Made by a program: the position numbers and the translations under genes. Below the pieces are notes generated by a model. It did not search any database and was not told where the DNA came from. It was given only the letters and a program-made list of their open reading frames with translations. Source: a virus. From it: a stretch of DNA of 28,587 bases. The DNA is taken from positions 1 through 28,587 of IMG/VR virus record IMGVR_UViG_3300044956_000680; one strand, written 5' to 3'. Of this stretch, positions 14,166 through 22,275 are shown in pieces (position 1 is the stretch's first letter; each line of letters starts with the position of its first letter).

Positions 14166-15959
14166 ATGGCAGAAGATAAAAAAGGTTGGAAAAAGTATTT
14201 CAAGGTAGCTAACACTGCCGGGCAGATGAGTCCTATATCGGGCAACATTCCCCGTGGACGAAACTACGGCACAGGCTACGGCACCGAAGGCCAAGCACAA
14301 ACTGAGTTTGCTTTCCGTAACTATGCCAGTCGGTTACCTGAAGTATATGTGGGCCACCCTAACCGTATGGAACGCTACAATCAGTACGAAAACATGGACG
14401 GTGATTCAGAAATCAACGCCTGTTTGGATATTGTAGCAGAGTTTTCAACACAGACCTGCAAGGCCAATGGCACACCGTTTGAAGTGGGGTTTTTGGAAAA
14501 ACCCACAGACAACGAAGTAGACATCATTAAAAAACAACTGCAACAGTGGACCAAGCTCAATAAACTGGACAATCGCATTTTCAAGATGTTCCGCAATGTG
14601 CTCAAGTATGGCGATCAAGTATTTGTGCGAGATCCAGAAACTTTTGAGATGTTCTGGGTAGACATGACCAAGGTAGCTAGAGTAATCGTCAACGAATCAG
14701 AAGGCAAACGACCCGAGCAGTATGTGATTCGTGACATCAATCCCAACTTTCAAAGTCTTGCTATCGCAGCCAAGACCACTAACGATTATAACACACAACC
14801 ACCATCGGGTGGTTATTCTGCACCCTACAACTATACAGCACCCAATGCACCTAACTCTTCAGGACAGAGTCGTTTTCAACGATCGGTAAATGAAACCTGC
14901 ATTGACGCCAAGCATGTGATACACCTCAGTTTGTCAGAAGGCCTAGATTACTACTGGCCATTTGGACAAAGCATCTTAGAGATGATCTTCAAGGTGTTCA
15001 AGCAAAAAGAACTGCTGGAAGATGCTATCTTGATCTATCGTATCAGTCGTGCGCCCGAGCGCAGGATTTTTAAGATTGACGTGGGCAACATGCCCAGTCA
15101 TTTGGCTATGCAGTTTGTGGAACGAGTAAAAAACGAAATTCATCAGCGTCGCATACCATCAAACACTGGCGGCAGTGCCAACATCATGGATGCTACCTAC
15201 AATCCACTCAGCATCAACGAAGATTACTTTTTCCCACAAACAGCTGAAGGGCGCGGATCAGACGTAACTACTCTGCAAGGCGGCCAGAATCTAGGCGAAA
15301 TCGATGACTTAAAGTATTTCAACAACAAGATGTGTCGCGGTCTGCGTGTGCCTAGTAGCTATTTGCCCACAGGCCCAGATGATTCAGACCGCCCTATGAA
15401 TGACGGTCGTGTAGGCACTGCGCTGATACAGGAATATCGTTTCAACCAGTATTGCGAACGGCTACAACGCCAGATTTGTCAAAAACTAGACGATGAATTC
15501 AAGATGTTCCTACGTTGGAGAGGCTTTAACATTGATGCTGGCCTGTTCAGCATAAAGTTTGCACCACCACAAAACTTTGCAAGTTATCGCCAGGCCGAAC
15601 TGGATACCACTAGGATGACTGCATTCCAAGGCTTGGAAACATTGCCTTATCTCAGCAAGCGTTTCTTGATGAAACGCTATCTTGGACTCAGTGAAGATGA
15701 GATCAACGATAACGAACAGATGTGGAAAGAAGAGCGCGACGAGCCCAAACTGCAAACACAGAGCGGACAGGATCTGCGTAGCGTAGGTATCAGTCCTGCA
15801 GATTTAGAAACTGATATAGAGGCCGGTGAAGAAGTTGCGGCAGCCGTTGCCGCACCTAAAGGTGGTATCGCGGCACAGGGTACCATAACACCAGGTGCGC
15901 CTGCGCCCGGTGGCGTAAGTCCTGCTGGTGGCGTAGCTGCACCTGTGCCCACAATCTAA
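14166..15959 (+). CDS. 20: Portal vertex protein gp20
   Basis: Portal of the head, through which DNA is packaged and ejected. 597 residues (T4 gp20: 524). Recognisable blocks include YENMDGDSEINACLDIVAEF near residue ~80, RNVLKYGDQVFVRDP, SEGLDYYWPFGQSILE, a RAPERRIFKIDVGN segment and FFPQTAEGRGSDVTTLQGG before LRVPSSYLPTGPDD. The last ~60 residues are Ala/Pro/Gly-rich. It heads the T4-order head module and is followed by the core protein genes. The start has no Shine-Dalgarno but sits against a late promoter. Confidence 0.93.
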   Translation: MAEDKKGWKKYFKVANTAGQMSPISGNIPRGRNYGTGYGTEGQAQTEFAFRNYASRLPEVYVGHPNRMERYNQYENMDGDSEINACLDIVAEFSTQTCKANGTPFEVGFLEKPTDNEVDIIKKQLQQWTKLNKLDNRIFKMFRNVLKYGDQVFVRDPETFEMFWVDMTKVARVIVNESEGKRPEQYVIRDINPNFQSLAIAAKTTNDYNTQPPSGGYSAPYNYTAPNAPNSSGQSRFQRSVNETCIDAKHVIHLSLSEGLDYYWPFGQSILEMIFKVFKQKELLEDAILIYRISRAPERRIFKIDVGNMPSHLAMQFVERVKNEIHQRRIPSNTGGSANIMDATYNPLSINEDYFFPQTAEGRGSDVTTLQGGQNLGEIDDLKYFNNKMCRGLRVPSSYLPTGPDDSDRPMNDGRVGTALIQEYRFNQYCERLQRQICQKLDDEFKMFLRWRGFNIDAGLFSIKFAPPQNFASYRQAELDTTRMTAFQGLETLPYLSKRFLMKRYLGLSEDEINDNEQMWKEERDEPKLQTQSGQDLRSVGISPADLETDIEAGEEVAAAVAAPKGGIAAQGTITPGAPAPGGVSPAGGVAAPVPTI

Positions 15960-15965
15960 TAAATA
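15958..15965 (+). promoter_or_regulatory. Late promoter octamer AATAAATA, 8 bases from start
   Basis: AATAAATA overlaps the portal stop codon and ends 8 bases before the ATG at 15973 (ACACTATG). There is no Shine-Dalgarno; the predicted leader is 0-2 bases. Confidence 0.6.
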
Positions 15966-15972
15966 CAACACT

Positions 15973-16191
15973 ATGATGCTACTAGAGTTTTTTCAAAAAG
16001 ATCCTGCGGGTTATCAAGATGTCGAAGACGATAACTCTCAACCTCAGCTAGGGCAACTACGCAAAACCAAACTCACACTGCGTCAGATCAACAAACTGCG
16101 CAGGATGAACGATGTGCGCACCTTTGAATACAAAGAAAAACTCAAAGACGTCAAACGACAGTACATGCCCCCGGCCGCTACAGCAGTTTAA
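15973..16191 (+). CDS. Small prohead core-like protein (gp67 position)
   Basis: 72 residues: an acidic N-terminus (MMLLEFFQKDPAGYQDVEDD) and a basic helical C-terminus (LRQINKLRRMNDVRTFEYKE and on). Short proteins of this kind sit between gp20 and gp68 in marine T4-like phages. T4 gp67, an 80-residue prohead core protein, has the same place, but sequence similarity to it is not evident to me, so the assignment rests on position and size. ATG 15973 and ATG 15976 are both possible starts. Confidence 0.6.
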   Translation: MMLLEFFQKDPAGYQDVEDDNSQPQLGQLRKTKLTLRQINKLRRMNDVRTFEYKEKLKDVKRQYMPPAATAV

Positions 16192-16206
16192 TCGCGGTCT
16201 TATCTC

Positions 16207-16235
16207 GGTAGAAATATCATTTTCTACCACTTTTA
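16207..16235 (+). terminator. Possible intrinsic terminator after the small core gene
   Basis: GGTAGAAA (16207-16214) pairs with TTTCTACC (16221-16228) over a 6-base loop, followed by ACTTTTA. It is a good 8-bp stem with a short U-tract, in the 115-base gap before the acidic core gene. Confidence 0.45.
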
Positions 16236-16267
16236 CCCCATAAACCACTATGTTTTTTGTAATATTG

Positions 16268-16275
16268 CTTAAATA
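16268..16275 (+). promoter_or_regulatory. Late promoter octamer CTTAAATA (acidic core protein)
   Basis: CTTAAATA ends 32 bases before ATG 16307. The leader contains GGAGG at 16296-16300. Its TTAAATA core matches the portal promoter. Confidence 0.5.
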
Positions 16276-16306
16276 TTAAACAGAGCCATAACTTTGGAGG
16301 AATCTT

Positions 16307-17086
16307 ATGAACAAATTTGAACAGCTCATTGAATACGTCATCAACGACGAAGAGCAAAAAGCTCGCGATCTTTTTCACGAGATCGTTGTTGAAAAAAGCC
16401 GCGGTATCTATGAAGAACTGATGGCTGAAGAAGAAGCTAATGACGAAGATCTTGACGAAGAAGAACTTGACGAAGCTAATGACGAAGATCTTGACGAGTC
16501 TATGATGGATAAAATGGGCGGCGATCAAGCCGATGACCTTATTGATGACATTGAGACTGAAGAACAAGGCTTGTCAATGGAAGGCAAAGAAGAGTCTGGT
16601 GAAGATCTAGAAGATCGCGTGGTTGATCTTGAAGACAAACTCGACGAACTCATGGCTGAATTTGAAGCTCTAATGAGCGACGACGGCCAAGAAGGCGAAG
16701 ACGAAATGGACATTGAAGTTGGTAACGATGACATGGCTACCGACGGTATGGATCAAACCGACATTGCAGATATGGACCTAGAAGATGAGACCATGGAAGG
16801 GCTTGAAGAAGCCATCAATCTAAAAGCCGCTCCTGCTCCGGTCAAGTCTGAAGAAGTCAATATCAATAAGAAATCCACTGTTGCTGCCAACAGCGGTGCA
16901 AGAGGCATGGATGGCAAGCCTGTGATGAGCCACGGCGCTGACGAAAAAGGTCGCCCAGCTCCTACAGCTAAAGACATGATTGGTAATGTACAAAATGCTC
17001 CAGCAAAGAGCACAGTTAAGCAATCTCCTGCTACCAAGCCACAATCAGCACAGGCTACTGGTGTAAACACCAAGAGCCCTTACTAA
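16307..17086 (+). CDS. 68: Acidic prohead core protein, gp68-like
   Basis: 259 residues. The N-terminus NKFEQLIEYVINDEEQKARD followed by LFHEIVVEKSRGIYEELM is the conserved start of gp68-type prohead core proteins. The middle (~40-170) is extremely Asp/Glu-rich with EDLEDRVVDLEDKLDELMAE as a probable coiled coil. The last ~80 residues are Lys/Ala/Pro-rich. It would form part of the scaffold core degraded by gp21; several L/I-x-E sites (T4 protease specificity) are present. T4 gp68 has 141 residues, so this one is enlarged, partly by an in-frame 39-base tandem duplication. GGAGG gives a strong ribosome site. gp21 follows 17 bases later. Confidence 0.72.
   Translation: MNKFEQLIEYVINDEEQKARDLFHEIVVEKSRGIYEELMAEEEANDEDLDEEELDEANDEDLDESMMDKMGGDQADDLIDDIETEEQGLSMEGKEESGEDLEDRVVDLEDKLDELMAEFEALMSDDGQEGEDEMDIEVGNDDMATDGMDQTDIADMDLEDETMEGLEEAINLKAAPAPVKSEEVNINKKSTVAANSGARGMDGKPVMSHGADEKGRPAPTAKDMIGNVQNAPAKSTVKQSPATKPQSAQATGVNTKSPY
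16433..16497 (+). repeat. 39-base-period direct repeat inside the acidic core gene
   Basis: An identical 26-base unit occurs at 16433-16458 and 16472-16497, encoding EANDEDLDE twice. The 39-base period adds 13 codons in frame. The identity at DNA level suggests a recent duplication. Confidence 0.9.
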
Positions 17087-17103
17087 TAAGTTAGTTCAAG
17101 GTT

Positions 17104-17727
17104 ATGGCTCGTTACCTAAGAGAACACCTTACTTTCGACGCTGCGCGCATTGTTGTTGAGAGCGTCGATGGTAAGGACCTTTATATGAAAGGTATCTGCA
17201 TTCAAGGTGGAGTTAAAAACGCTAATGAGCGTGTATATCCTGTTAGTGAAATTGAACGTGCTGTTAAAACTCTTAACGAGCAGATCAATGGTGGATATAG
17301 TGTTCTAGGTGAGGTTGATCACCCAGATGACCTTAAAATCAACTTAGATCGTTGCAGTCATATGATCACAGAAATGTGGATAGATGGCCCCAACGGCTAT
17401 GGTAAGCTCAAAATAATTCCAACACCAATGGGTAATTTGGTGCGCACCATGTTAGAAAGTGGTGTGAAACTAGGAGTTTCAAGCCGCGGTAGCGGAAACG
17501 TTAACGAGGCCAATGGACAAGTCAGTGACTTTGAAATCGTCACTGTCGATGTTGTTGCCCAACCCAGTGCGCCCAACGCATATCCAACAGCAGTTTACGA
17601 AGGCTTGATGAACATGAAATATGGTCATCGAGTGTTAGAAATAGCAAAGGATGCTGGTGAGGACAATAAGGTACAGAGATATTTGAGAGACGAGGTAACT
17701 CGATTGATCAAAGATCTCAAGATTTAG
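17104..17727 (+). CDS. 21: Prohead maturation protease gp21
   Basis: Serine protease (S77 family) that cleaves scaffold and capsid proteins after L/I-x-E. Catalytic blocks are GEVDHPDD with His73, and KLGVSSRGSG with the Ser126/Ser127 pair, followed by FEIVTVDVVAQPSAPNAYP containing the acidic partner. Length 207 matches T4 gp21 (212). AAGG lies 5 bases before the ATG. It stands between the core protein and the scaffold in the standard head-gene order, and gp22 starts 9 bases after its stop. Confidence 0.93.
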   Translation: MARYLREHLTFDAARIVVESVDGKDLYMKGICIQGGVKNANERVYPVSEIERAVKTLNEQINGGYSVLGEVDHPDDLKINLDRCSHMITEMWIDGPNGYGKLKIIPTPMGNLVRTMLESGVKLGVSSRGSGNVNEANGQVSDFEIVTVDVVAQPSAPNAYPTAVYEGLMNMKYGHRVLEIAKDAGEDNKVQRYLRDEVTRLIKDLKI

Positions 17728-17736
17728 GAGAAATTC

Positions 17737-18825
17737 ATGCTAGATGCCATCAAACCGTTACTAGATAGCGACCTAATCAACGAGGAAACTCGTACAGCAA
17801 TCTCAGAACAATGGGAACAAAAGCTGAACGAAGCTCGCGAGGTGGTACGTGCAGAACTAAGAGAAGAGTTTGCACAACGCTATGAGCATGACAAACAAGT
17901 AATGGTGGAAGCCCTAGATCGCATGGTAACAGAAGGTCTCGCCGCAGAGATTCAAGCCGTGGCTGCTGAAAAGCAAGCATTGACAGAAGATCGCGTCAAG
18001 TTCAACGTCAAGATGAAGGAATCAGCTACAAAGTTCAACGACTTTATGGTTTCTAAACTTGCCGAAGAGATTGGCGAACTGCGTAAAGATCGCAAAGTTC
18101 ACACAGAATCAATCAATAAACTTGAAAGTTTTGTTGTAAAAGCTCTTGCTCAAGAAATTCGTGAGTTTGCACAAGACAAACGTGAAGCGGTGGAAACCAA
18201 AGTACGTTTGGTACGTGAAGCTCGCAAACAGCTTGAAACTTTGAAAGCACGATTTGTAAAAGAATCTGCAGACAAGATGAGCCGTTCTGTAGCCAAGCAT
18301 CTCAAGGCTGAACTCAGTCAACTCCAGGAAGACATCAAAGTTGCTCGTGAGAATAACTTTGGTCGTCGTATTTTTGAAGCGTATGCCGCAGAATTTGGTG
18401 CAACTCACCTCAATGAGAACACAGAAATTCGTAAGCTCAACAGCATCATCGCTACCAAAGACCAGAAGTTGGCCGAAGCCATCAAGTTCACCGAGAAGGC
18501 CAAAACTCTCGTTGAATCAAAAGATCGTGAGATTCGCATAATCCGTGAATCCAATGAGCGAGCAAAGCTCATGGACGAACTGCTTGGACCTCTCAATGAG
18601 GAAAAAGCTGGTGTTATGAAGAATCTCCTCGAAAACGTTCAAACATCTCGCTTAAAGAACGCTTTCGAAAAATATCTACCAGCTGTACTAGCAGATAACA
18701 AACCAGCAAAAGCCAAACAAGTGATTGCTGAGAGTGTTACTGAAGTCACCGGTGATAAATCTGCAAAGGTTGTAGCGGAAGATCGCAGTAATGTGATTGA
18801 CCTCAAACGCCTGGCAGGGCTCTAA
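17737..18825 (+). CDS. 22: Major prohead scaffold protein gp22
   Basis: 362 residues, almost entirely charged alpha-helix with heptad patterns (for example EQWEQKLNEAREVVRAELRE and REARKQLETLKARF), as expected for the internal scaffold around which gp23 assembles. Many L/I-x-E sites offer gp21 cleavage points. It is longer than T4 gp22 (269). A strong AGGAG precedes the ATG. It sits directly between gp21 and gp23. Confidence 0.85.
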   Translation: MLDAIKPLLDSDLINEETRTAISEQWEQKLNEAREVVRAELREEFAQRYEHDKQVMVEALDRMVTEGLAAEIQAVAAEKQALTEDRVKFNVKMKESATKFNDFMVSKLAEEIGELRKDRKVHTESINKLESFVVKALAQEIREFAQDKREAVETKVRLVREARKQLETLKARFVKESADKMSRSVAKHLKAELSQLQEDIKVARENNFGRRIFEAYAAEFGATHLNENTEIRKLNSIIATKDQKLAEAIKFTEKAKTLVESKDREIRIIRESNERAKLMDELLGPLNEEKAGVMKNLLENVQTSRLKNAFEKYLPAVLADNKPAKAKQVIAESVTEVTGDKSAKVVAEDRSNVIDLKRLAGL

Positions 18826-18851
18826 TTCTTAGGAAGGAAGAAGGAGACATT

Positions 18852-20048
18852 ATGTCACAAGAACTACTAGAAAGCCGTTGGGATGAGACCAAAGAAGCCC
18901 TCATGGAAGGTTTGAATGGTGCTCGCCGCAACACAATGGGTGTTATTCTCGAAAACACTCGCAAGTATTTGAAAGAGAACGCAAGTTCTGGTTCTACTGT
19001 TTCTGGTAACATCGCCACACTTAACCGTGTGATTCTGCCAGTTATTCGACGTGTTATGCCAACTGTTATCGCTAACGAGTTGGTTGGTGTTCAGCCAATG
19101 ACAGGTCCAGTAGGACAAATCCACACATTGCGTGTACGTTATGCCCAGAGCTTGACAGACAACTCAGCCGCACAAACATCAGTTACAGCTGGTGAAGAAG
19201 CACTGAGCCCATTCAAGATTGCTCAAGCATACTCAACAGTGCCTAAGGACACTGGTACTGCCACCACTTATACTGGTGCTGCTACTGCTACCCTTGAAGG
19301 TAACGGTGGTAAGCAGATCAGCGTTCAGATCTTGAAGCAAGCTGTTGAAGCAAAGACACGTAAGCTACAAGCTCGTTGGACATTTGAAGCCGCACAAGAT
19401 GCACAAGCTATGCACGGTATTGATATTGAAGCAGAAATCATGGCTGCTTTGGCTCAAGAAATCACAGCTGAAATTGACCAAGAGATCCTCTTGTCACTCC
19501 GCACTCTTGCCGCAACAGAGTTTACATACAACCAAGCTACTGTATCAGGTACAGCTACATTCGTTGGTGACGAACACGCCGCTTTGGCAGTGTTGATCAA
19601 CCGTGTTGCAAACTTGATTGCTCAGCGTACACGTCGTGGCGCTGGTAACTTTGCTGTTGTATCTCCAGCTTCGTTGACTGTTCTTCAGTCAGCAACAACT
19701 TCTGCTTTTGCTCGTACCACAGAAGGTACCTTCGAAGCACCTACAAACACCAAGTTTGTTGGTACATTGAACGGTGCAATGCGTGTGTTCTGCGATAGCT
19801 ACGCTAACGACAGTACACCAGTTCTCGTTGGTTACAAAGGTGCAAGCGAAACAGATGCAGCCGCATTCTACTGCCCATACATCCCATTGATGTCAAGCGG
19901 TGTTGTACTTGATCCTACAACATTCGAACCAGTAGTCAGCTTTATGACTCGCTATGGTTACATCGAACTTACAAACACTGCAAGTTCGTTTGGTAACGCT
20001 GGTGATTATGTTGGTGAGATCGCTGTATCTAACCTCAGCTTCAGCTAA
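18852..20048 (+). CDS. 23: Major capsid protein gp23
   Basis: HK97-fold shell protein of the T4 supergroup. Recognisable blocks are NRVILPVIRRVMPTVIANEL followed by VGVQPMTGPVGQIHTLRVRY, then RKLQARWTFEAAQDAQAMHG, EIDQEILLSLRTLA, and a C-terminal FMTRYGYIELT. At 398 residues it is shorter than T4 gp23 (521). YLKE (residues 39-42) is a candidate gp21 processing site in the N-terminus. AAGGAG gives a very strong ribosome site, and an intrinsic terminator follows the stop, fitting high expression. Confidence 0.95.
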   Translation: MSQELLESRWDETKEALMEGLNGARRNTMGVILENTRKYLKENASSGSTVSGNIATLNRVILPVIRRVMPTVIANELVGVQPMTGPVGQIHTLRVRYAQSLTDNSAAQTSVTAGEEALSPFKIAQAYSTVPKDTGTATTYTGAATATLEGNGGKQISVQILKQAVEAKTRKLQARWTFEAAQDAQAMHGIDIEAEIMAALAQEITAEIDQEILLSLRTLAATEFTYNQATVSGTATFVGDEHAALAVLINRVANLIAQRTRRGAGNFAVVSPASLTVLQSATTSAFARTTEGTFEAPTNTKFVGTLNGAMRVFCDSYANDSTPVLVGYKGASETDAAAFYCPYIPLMSSGVVLDPTTFEPVVSFMTRYGYIELTNTASSFGNAGDYVGEIAVSNLSFS

Positions 20049-20051
20049 TCC

Positions 20052-20067
20052 AAACACGAAAGTGTTT
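20052..20067 (+). terminator. GNRA hairpin just after the gp23 stop
   Basis: AAACAC/GTGTTT with a GAAA loop lies 4 bases after the gp23 stop and 7 bases before the terminator. It may protect the 3' end of the capsid mRNA or assist termination. Confidence 0.5.
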
Positions 20068-20074
20068 TGATCTC

Positions 20075-20098
20075 AAAAACCTGCTTCGGCGGGTTTTT
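20075..20098 (+). terminator. Intrinsic terminator of the head operon
   Basis: AAAAACCTGC pairs with GCGGGTTTTT over a TTCG tetraloop, and the 3' arm ends in a run of T. It is a textbook rho-independent terminator behind gp23. Confidence 0.9.
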
Positions 20099-20105
20099 GT
20101 TTGGC

Positions 20106-20113
20106 TATAAGTA
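20106..20113 (+). promoter_or_regulatory. Late promoter octamer TATAAGTA, 6 bases from an ATG
   Basis: TATAAGTA ends 6 bases before the ATG at 20119, so the predicted first transcribed base is that A. The arrangement is the same as at 20252. Confidence 0.55.
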
Positions 20114-20118
20114 TTAAC

Positions 20119-20256
20119 ATGATTTCAAAAATTAACTTTGGTATAGGAACTCCGGCACCACGACTACAAGCTCCTGTTGGCAATCCAATAGGCCATCTAG
20201 TATCAAAAACATTACCACCTCCTGCTAATCATAGTTTGGTAGTAAAAACACCATAA
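20119..20256 (+). CDS. 45-residue Pro/Gly-rich ORF of unknown function
   Basis: The frame reads MISKINFGIGTPAPRLQAPV and ends ...LVVKTP (45 residues). It is rich in Pro, Gly and Val, with no Cys, no Trp and no evident helix or signal peptide. There is no Shine-Dalgarno, but a late-promoter octamer lies exactly 6 bases upstream, and its stop overlaps the octamer of the next gene. It lies just after the capsid terminator. A small virion-associated protein is possible. Chance cannot be excluded. Confidence 0.45.
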   Translation: MISKINFGIGTPAPRLQAPVGNPIGHLVSKTLPPPANHSLVVKTP

Positions 20257-20259
20257 GTA
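20252..20259 (+). promoter_or_regulatory. Late promoter octamer CATAAGTA, 6 bases from start
   Basis: CATAAGTA overlaps the stop codon of the small ORF and ends 6 bases before ATG 20265, predicting transcription from the start codon itself. Confidence 0.55.
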
Positions 20260-20264
20260 TTGCA

Positions 20265-21332
20265 ATGCAAGATCTGCATTGGCGCTATAATTTCAATACC
20301 GGCAAGTTTGACTTTGTTGAAAACAATCCTCAACAGCATTATGAACCGTTGCTCAAGCATGTTCATAGGCCCACATTAGTCATTGACATAAATCTAATAT
20401 CAGCTGAAGACATTGAATCCTATGCTACCGAAGTTTTAGATAGAGCGTCGGCTAGCATGGTAAAGTTCAATCAGGTCATCTTTGACGGCACACAAGATCC
20501 TGTGAATGATTACACAGAAAAAGTTAAAGTATTGGATGAGTTTTCTCGAACCAAGGGATTGAAATCATATCTTGGTTTGAGTCAGTTTACTTTACAATCA
20601 CATAAGCATATTCAAGAAATAAACTATCCTAGCTGGTTATTTGTTTTTAAAAAGCAACAGTTACCAAAAGCTAACTTTGGTTCAAGACAACATGTTTTCA
20701 GTTGTCTTAATAGGAATCCAACATTTCACAGACTGATATTATACACTTTGATCAAGCGGGCAGGATTGCTAGATCATTTTGTTTACACTTTTTACGATCG
20801 CTGTCCCTATCAGGGATTTAAAATGACACCGCATCACTATCGCAATGTCAATAAGTTTGTTAATCAAGAGCTGTACAGTCAGTGTTTAGAAAGCCTAGCT
20901 GATTTTCCATTGGCTTGGTCTGGTGAACAACAAGGAGTTAATGATCATAGTATCAATCATCCTGCCTATCAGGATACATGGTGTAACATTGTTACAGAAA
21001 CATCAGCAGTAGTTAGCTTTACCAGTGAAAAAATTTGGAAGCCTATTGCGGCAGGGCAGCTATTTTTAATAGCAGGAGCTCCGGGCACAGCTTCTTGGTT
21101 ACAGAAACTGGGATTCTACACATTTGATGACAGCTATGATTTTGAGTATAAAATACAGAGTCGATTGGAAATGATCGTTGATCGTGTGCTTGAGCATGCT
21201 GAAAATCCCGAAGCTTGGTGGAAAGCCAATCGGTTCCAAATAGAACACAACTATCACTGGTTCCATTCGGGTAATGTTGAAAAAAGCATACTAGATCCTT
21301 TGGTATCCCAGCTTAATGGCGAAACTTCATAA
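20265..21332 (+). CDS. Putative glycosyltransferase (GT-B, fucosyltransferase/exostosin-like C-terminus)
   Basis: 355 residues. The C-terminal half has TETSAVVSFTSEKIWKPIAA (ending at ~260) followed by GQLFLIAGAPGTASWLQKLG and FYTFDDSYDF. This pattern (E/SEKIWKPI...G.P.i..G......L...GF.TF) is the nucleotide-sugar-binding half of several GT-B enzymes such as GT10-type fucosyltransferases. The N-terminal half is unfamiliar. Donor and acceptor are unknown. The gene follows the major capsid gene and has its own late promoter, so modification of a virion protein is a reasonable guess; host surface sugar modification is the alternative. Confidence 0.6.
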   Translation: MQDLHWRYNFNTGKFDFVENNPQQHYEPLLKHVHRPTLVIDINLISAEDIESYATEVLDRASASMVKFNQVIFDGTQDPVNDYTEKVKVLDEFSRTKGLKSYLGLSQFTLQSHKHIQEINYPSWLFVFKKQQLPKANFGSRQHVFSCLNRNPTFHRLILYTLIKRAGLLDHFVYTFYDRCPYQGFKMTPHHYRNVNKFVNQELYSQCLESLADFPLAWSGEQQGVNDHSINHPAYQDTWCNIVTETSAVVSFTSEKIWKPIAAGQLFLIAGAPGTASWLQKLGFYTFDDSYDFEYKIQSRLEMIVDRVLEHAENPEAWWKANRFQIEHNYHWFHSGNVEKSILDPLVSQLNGETS

Positions 21333-21335
21333 ATA
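21328..21335 (+). promoter_or_regulatory. Late promoter octamer CATAAATA (virion protein)
   Basis: CATAAATA overlaps the stop of the preceding gene and starts a ~90-base leader before ATG 21427. CATAAATACT is identical to the motif at 24268. Confidence 0.7.
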
Positions 21336-21344
21336 CTATTACAC

Positions 21345-21398
21345 AACGCAATAATGCGTTTTATGCAGGACACCACCTGCGTAGCGGCTAGAACCCGC
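21345..21398 (+). promoter_or_regulatory. Three tandem stem-loops in the 5' leader of the virion protein gene
   Basis: AACGCA/TGCGTT (21345-21360), ATGCAGG/CCTGCGT (21363-21382, one G-U pair) and GCGG/CCGC (21384-21398) follow one another and leave the AAAGGAG ribosome site free. They may stabilise the mRNA of a highly made protein or regulate translation. Confidence 0.5.
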
Positions 21399-21426
21399 AT
21401 TGGACTTCTTTAAAGGAGAAAACAAA

Positions 21427-22275
21427 ATGGGACGTCCTCTCAAAATACAAAAATATGGCCCTGCGCAGGGTATTACTTATCCAAATAACACATCAGCCAA
21501 TGTACCAGCAGCCGCTGTTCCTATTGATCAAGGTTATCCACAGTTCAGTCAGTTGACAAATCCTGTGTACTATTCTTCACTGACTGCCGACAACTTCTAC
21601 GGCGTAGTAGGTGGCACAAGAAGCACAGCAACTACAGCAACTTTTCCAGTGATCAAAGTTTTAGTGAACATTGCACTGCCAGACGGTACTGGTCAAGGTC
21701 AAAATGTTGGTTATATCATACGTCAAAAAGGCGCACACAAATATCTGGTAGGCAGCCTTGACCTTGTTCAAGATGAAGACATAGTAGTTGGTGCAGCCTA
21801 TCGCATTAACAATCTAGATACCACAAACTGGCAACAGATGGGTGCTCCAGCAGGTGCTATAGTTGGCACAATCTTTACTTGTACAGCTCTTTGCGCCAAC
21901 CCACAGAACGGTAATGCCAACCTTGTTGGACAATGTGTTCTTACCAGCGACCTAACACTAAGCAATCCTGGTACTATGAGCATCAGCTACGCAGTTGGCG
22001 GCGACTCTACAGAAGTTGCTGTTTCCAAGTTGACCAACAAGTTCTTGCAAGGTTGGGCAGGATTTACCAACGCCGCGGGCACATCTCTAACAACATACGA
22101 TTCAGGCGGCAACAACGCAGGTGAAGTTGATTATTCAGGCGAAACTACTTTCTTGTCCAACTTCTTCACAGACGAAGCAGACGCCGAAGCTACAAAGTCT
22201 GGTGCTGATGCTCAAACATTCAGCAACGGCACAGGCGATATTGAGTTGGCACAAGTTGAGAAGTGGACTTCATAA
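21427..22275 (+). CDS. Virion structural protein of unknown position
   Basis: 282 residues, starting MGRPLKIQKYGPAQGITYPN and rich in Gly, Asn, Thr and Ala, with beta-strand-like alternation (YIIRQKGAHKYLVGSLDLVQ). Proteins with the MGRPLKI start are common in marine T4-like phages as uncharacterised structural proteins. The ATG at 21427 has AAAGGAG at ideal distance; a TTG at 21400 in frame has none. The strong late promoter, structured leader and strong downstream terminator point to an abundant protein such as a decoration or neck component, but the position in the virion is inferred only. Confidence 0.6.
   Translation: MGRPLKIQKYGPAQGITYPNNTSANVPAAAVPIDQGYPQFSQLTNPVYYSSLTADNFYGVVGGTRSTATTATFPVIKVLVNIALPDGTGQGQNVGYIIRQKGAHKYLVGSLDLVQDEDIVVGAAYRINNLDTTNWQQMGAPAGAIVGTIFTCTALCANPQNGNANLVGQCVLTSDLTLSNPGTMSISYAVGGDSTEVAVSKLTNKFLQGWAGFTNAAGTSLTTYDSGGNNAGEVDYSGETTFLSNFFTDEADAEATKSGADAQTFSNGTGDIELAQVEKWTS

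Noticed and set aside
21400-21426. TTG 21400 as the start of the virion protein
   Set aside because: The in-frame ATG at 21427 has AAAGGAG at ideal spacing and the MGRPLKI start common to such proteins.
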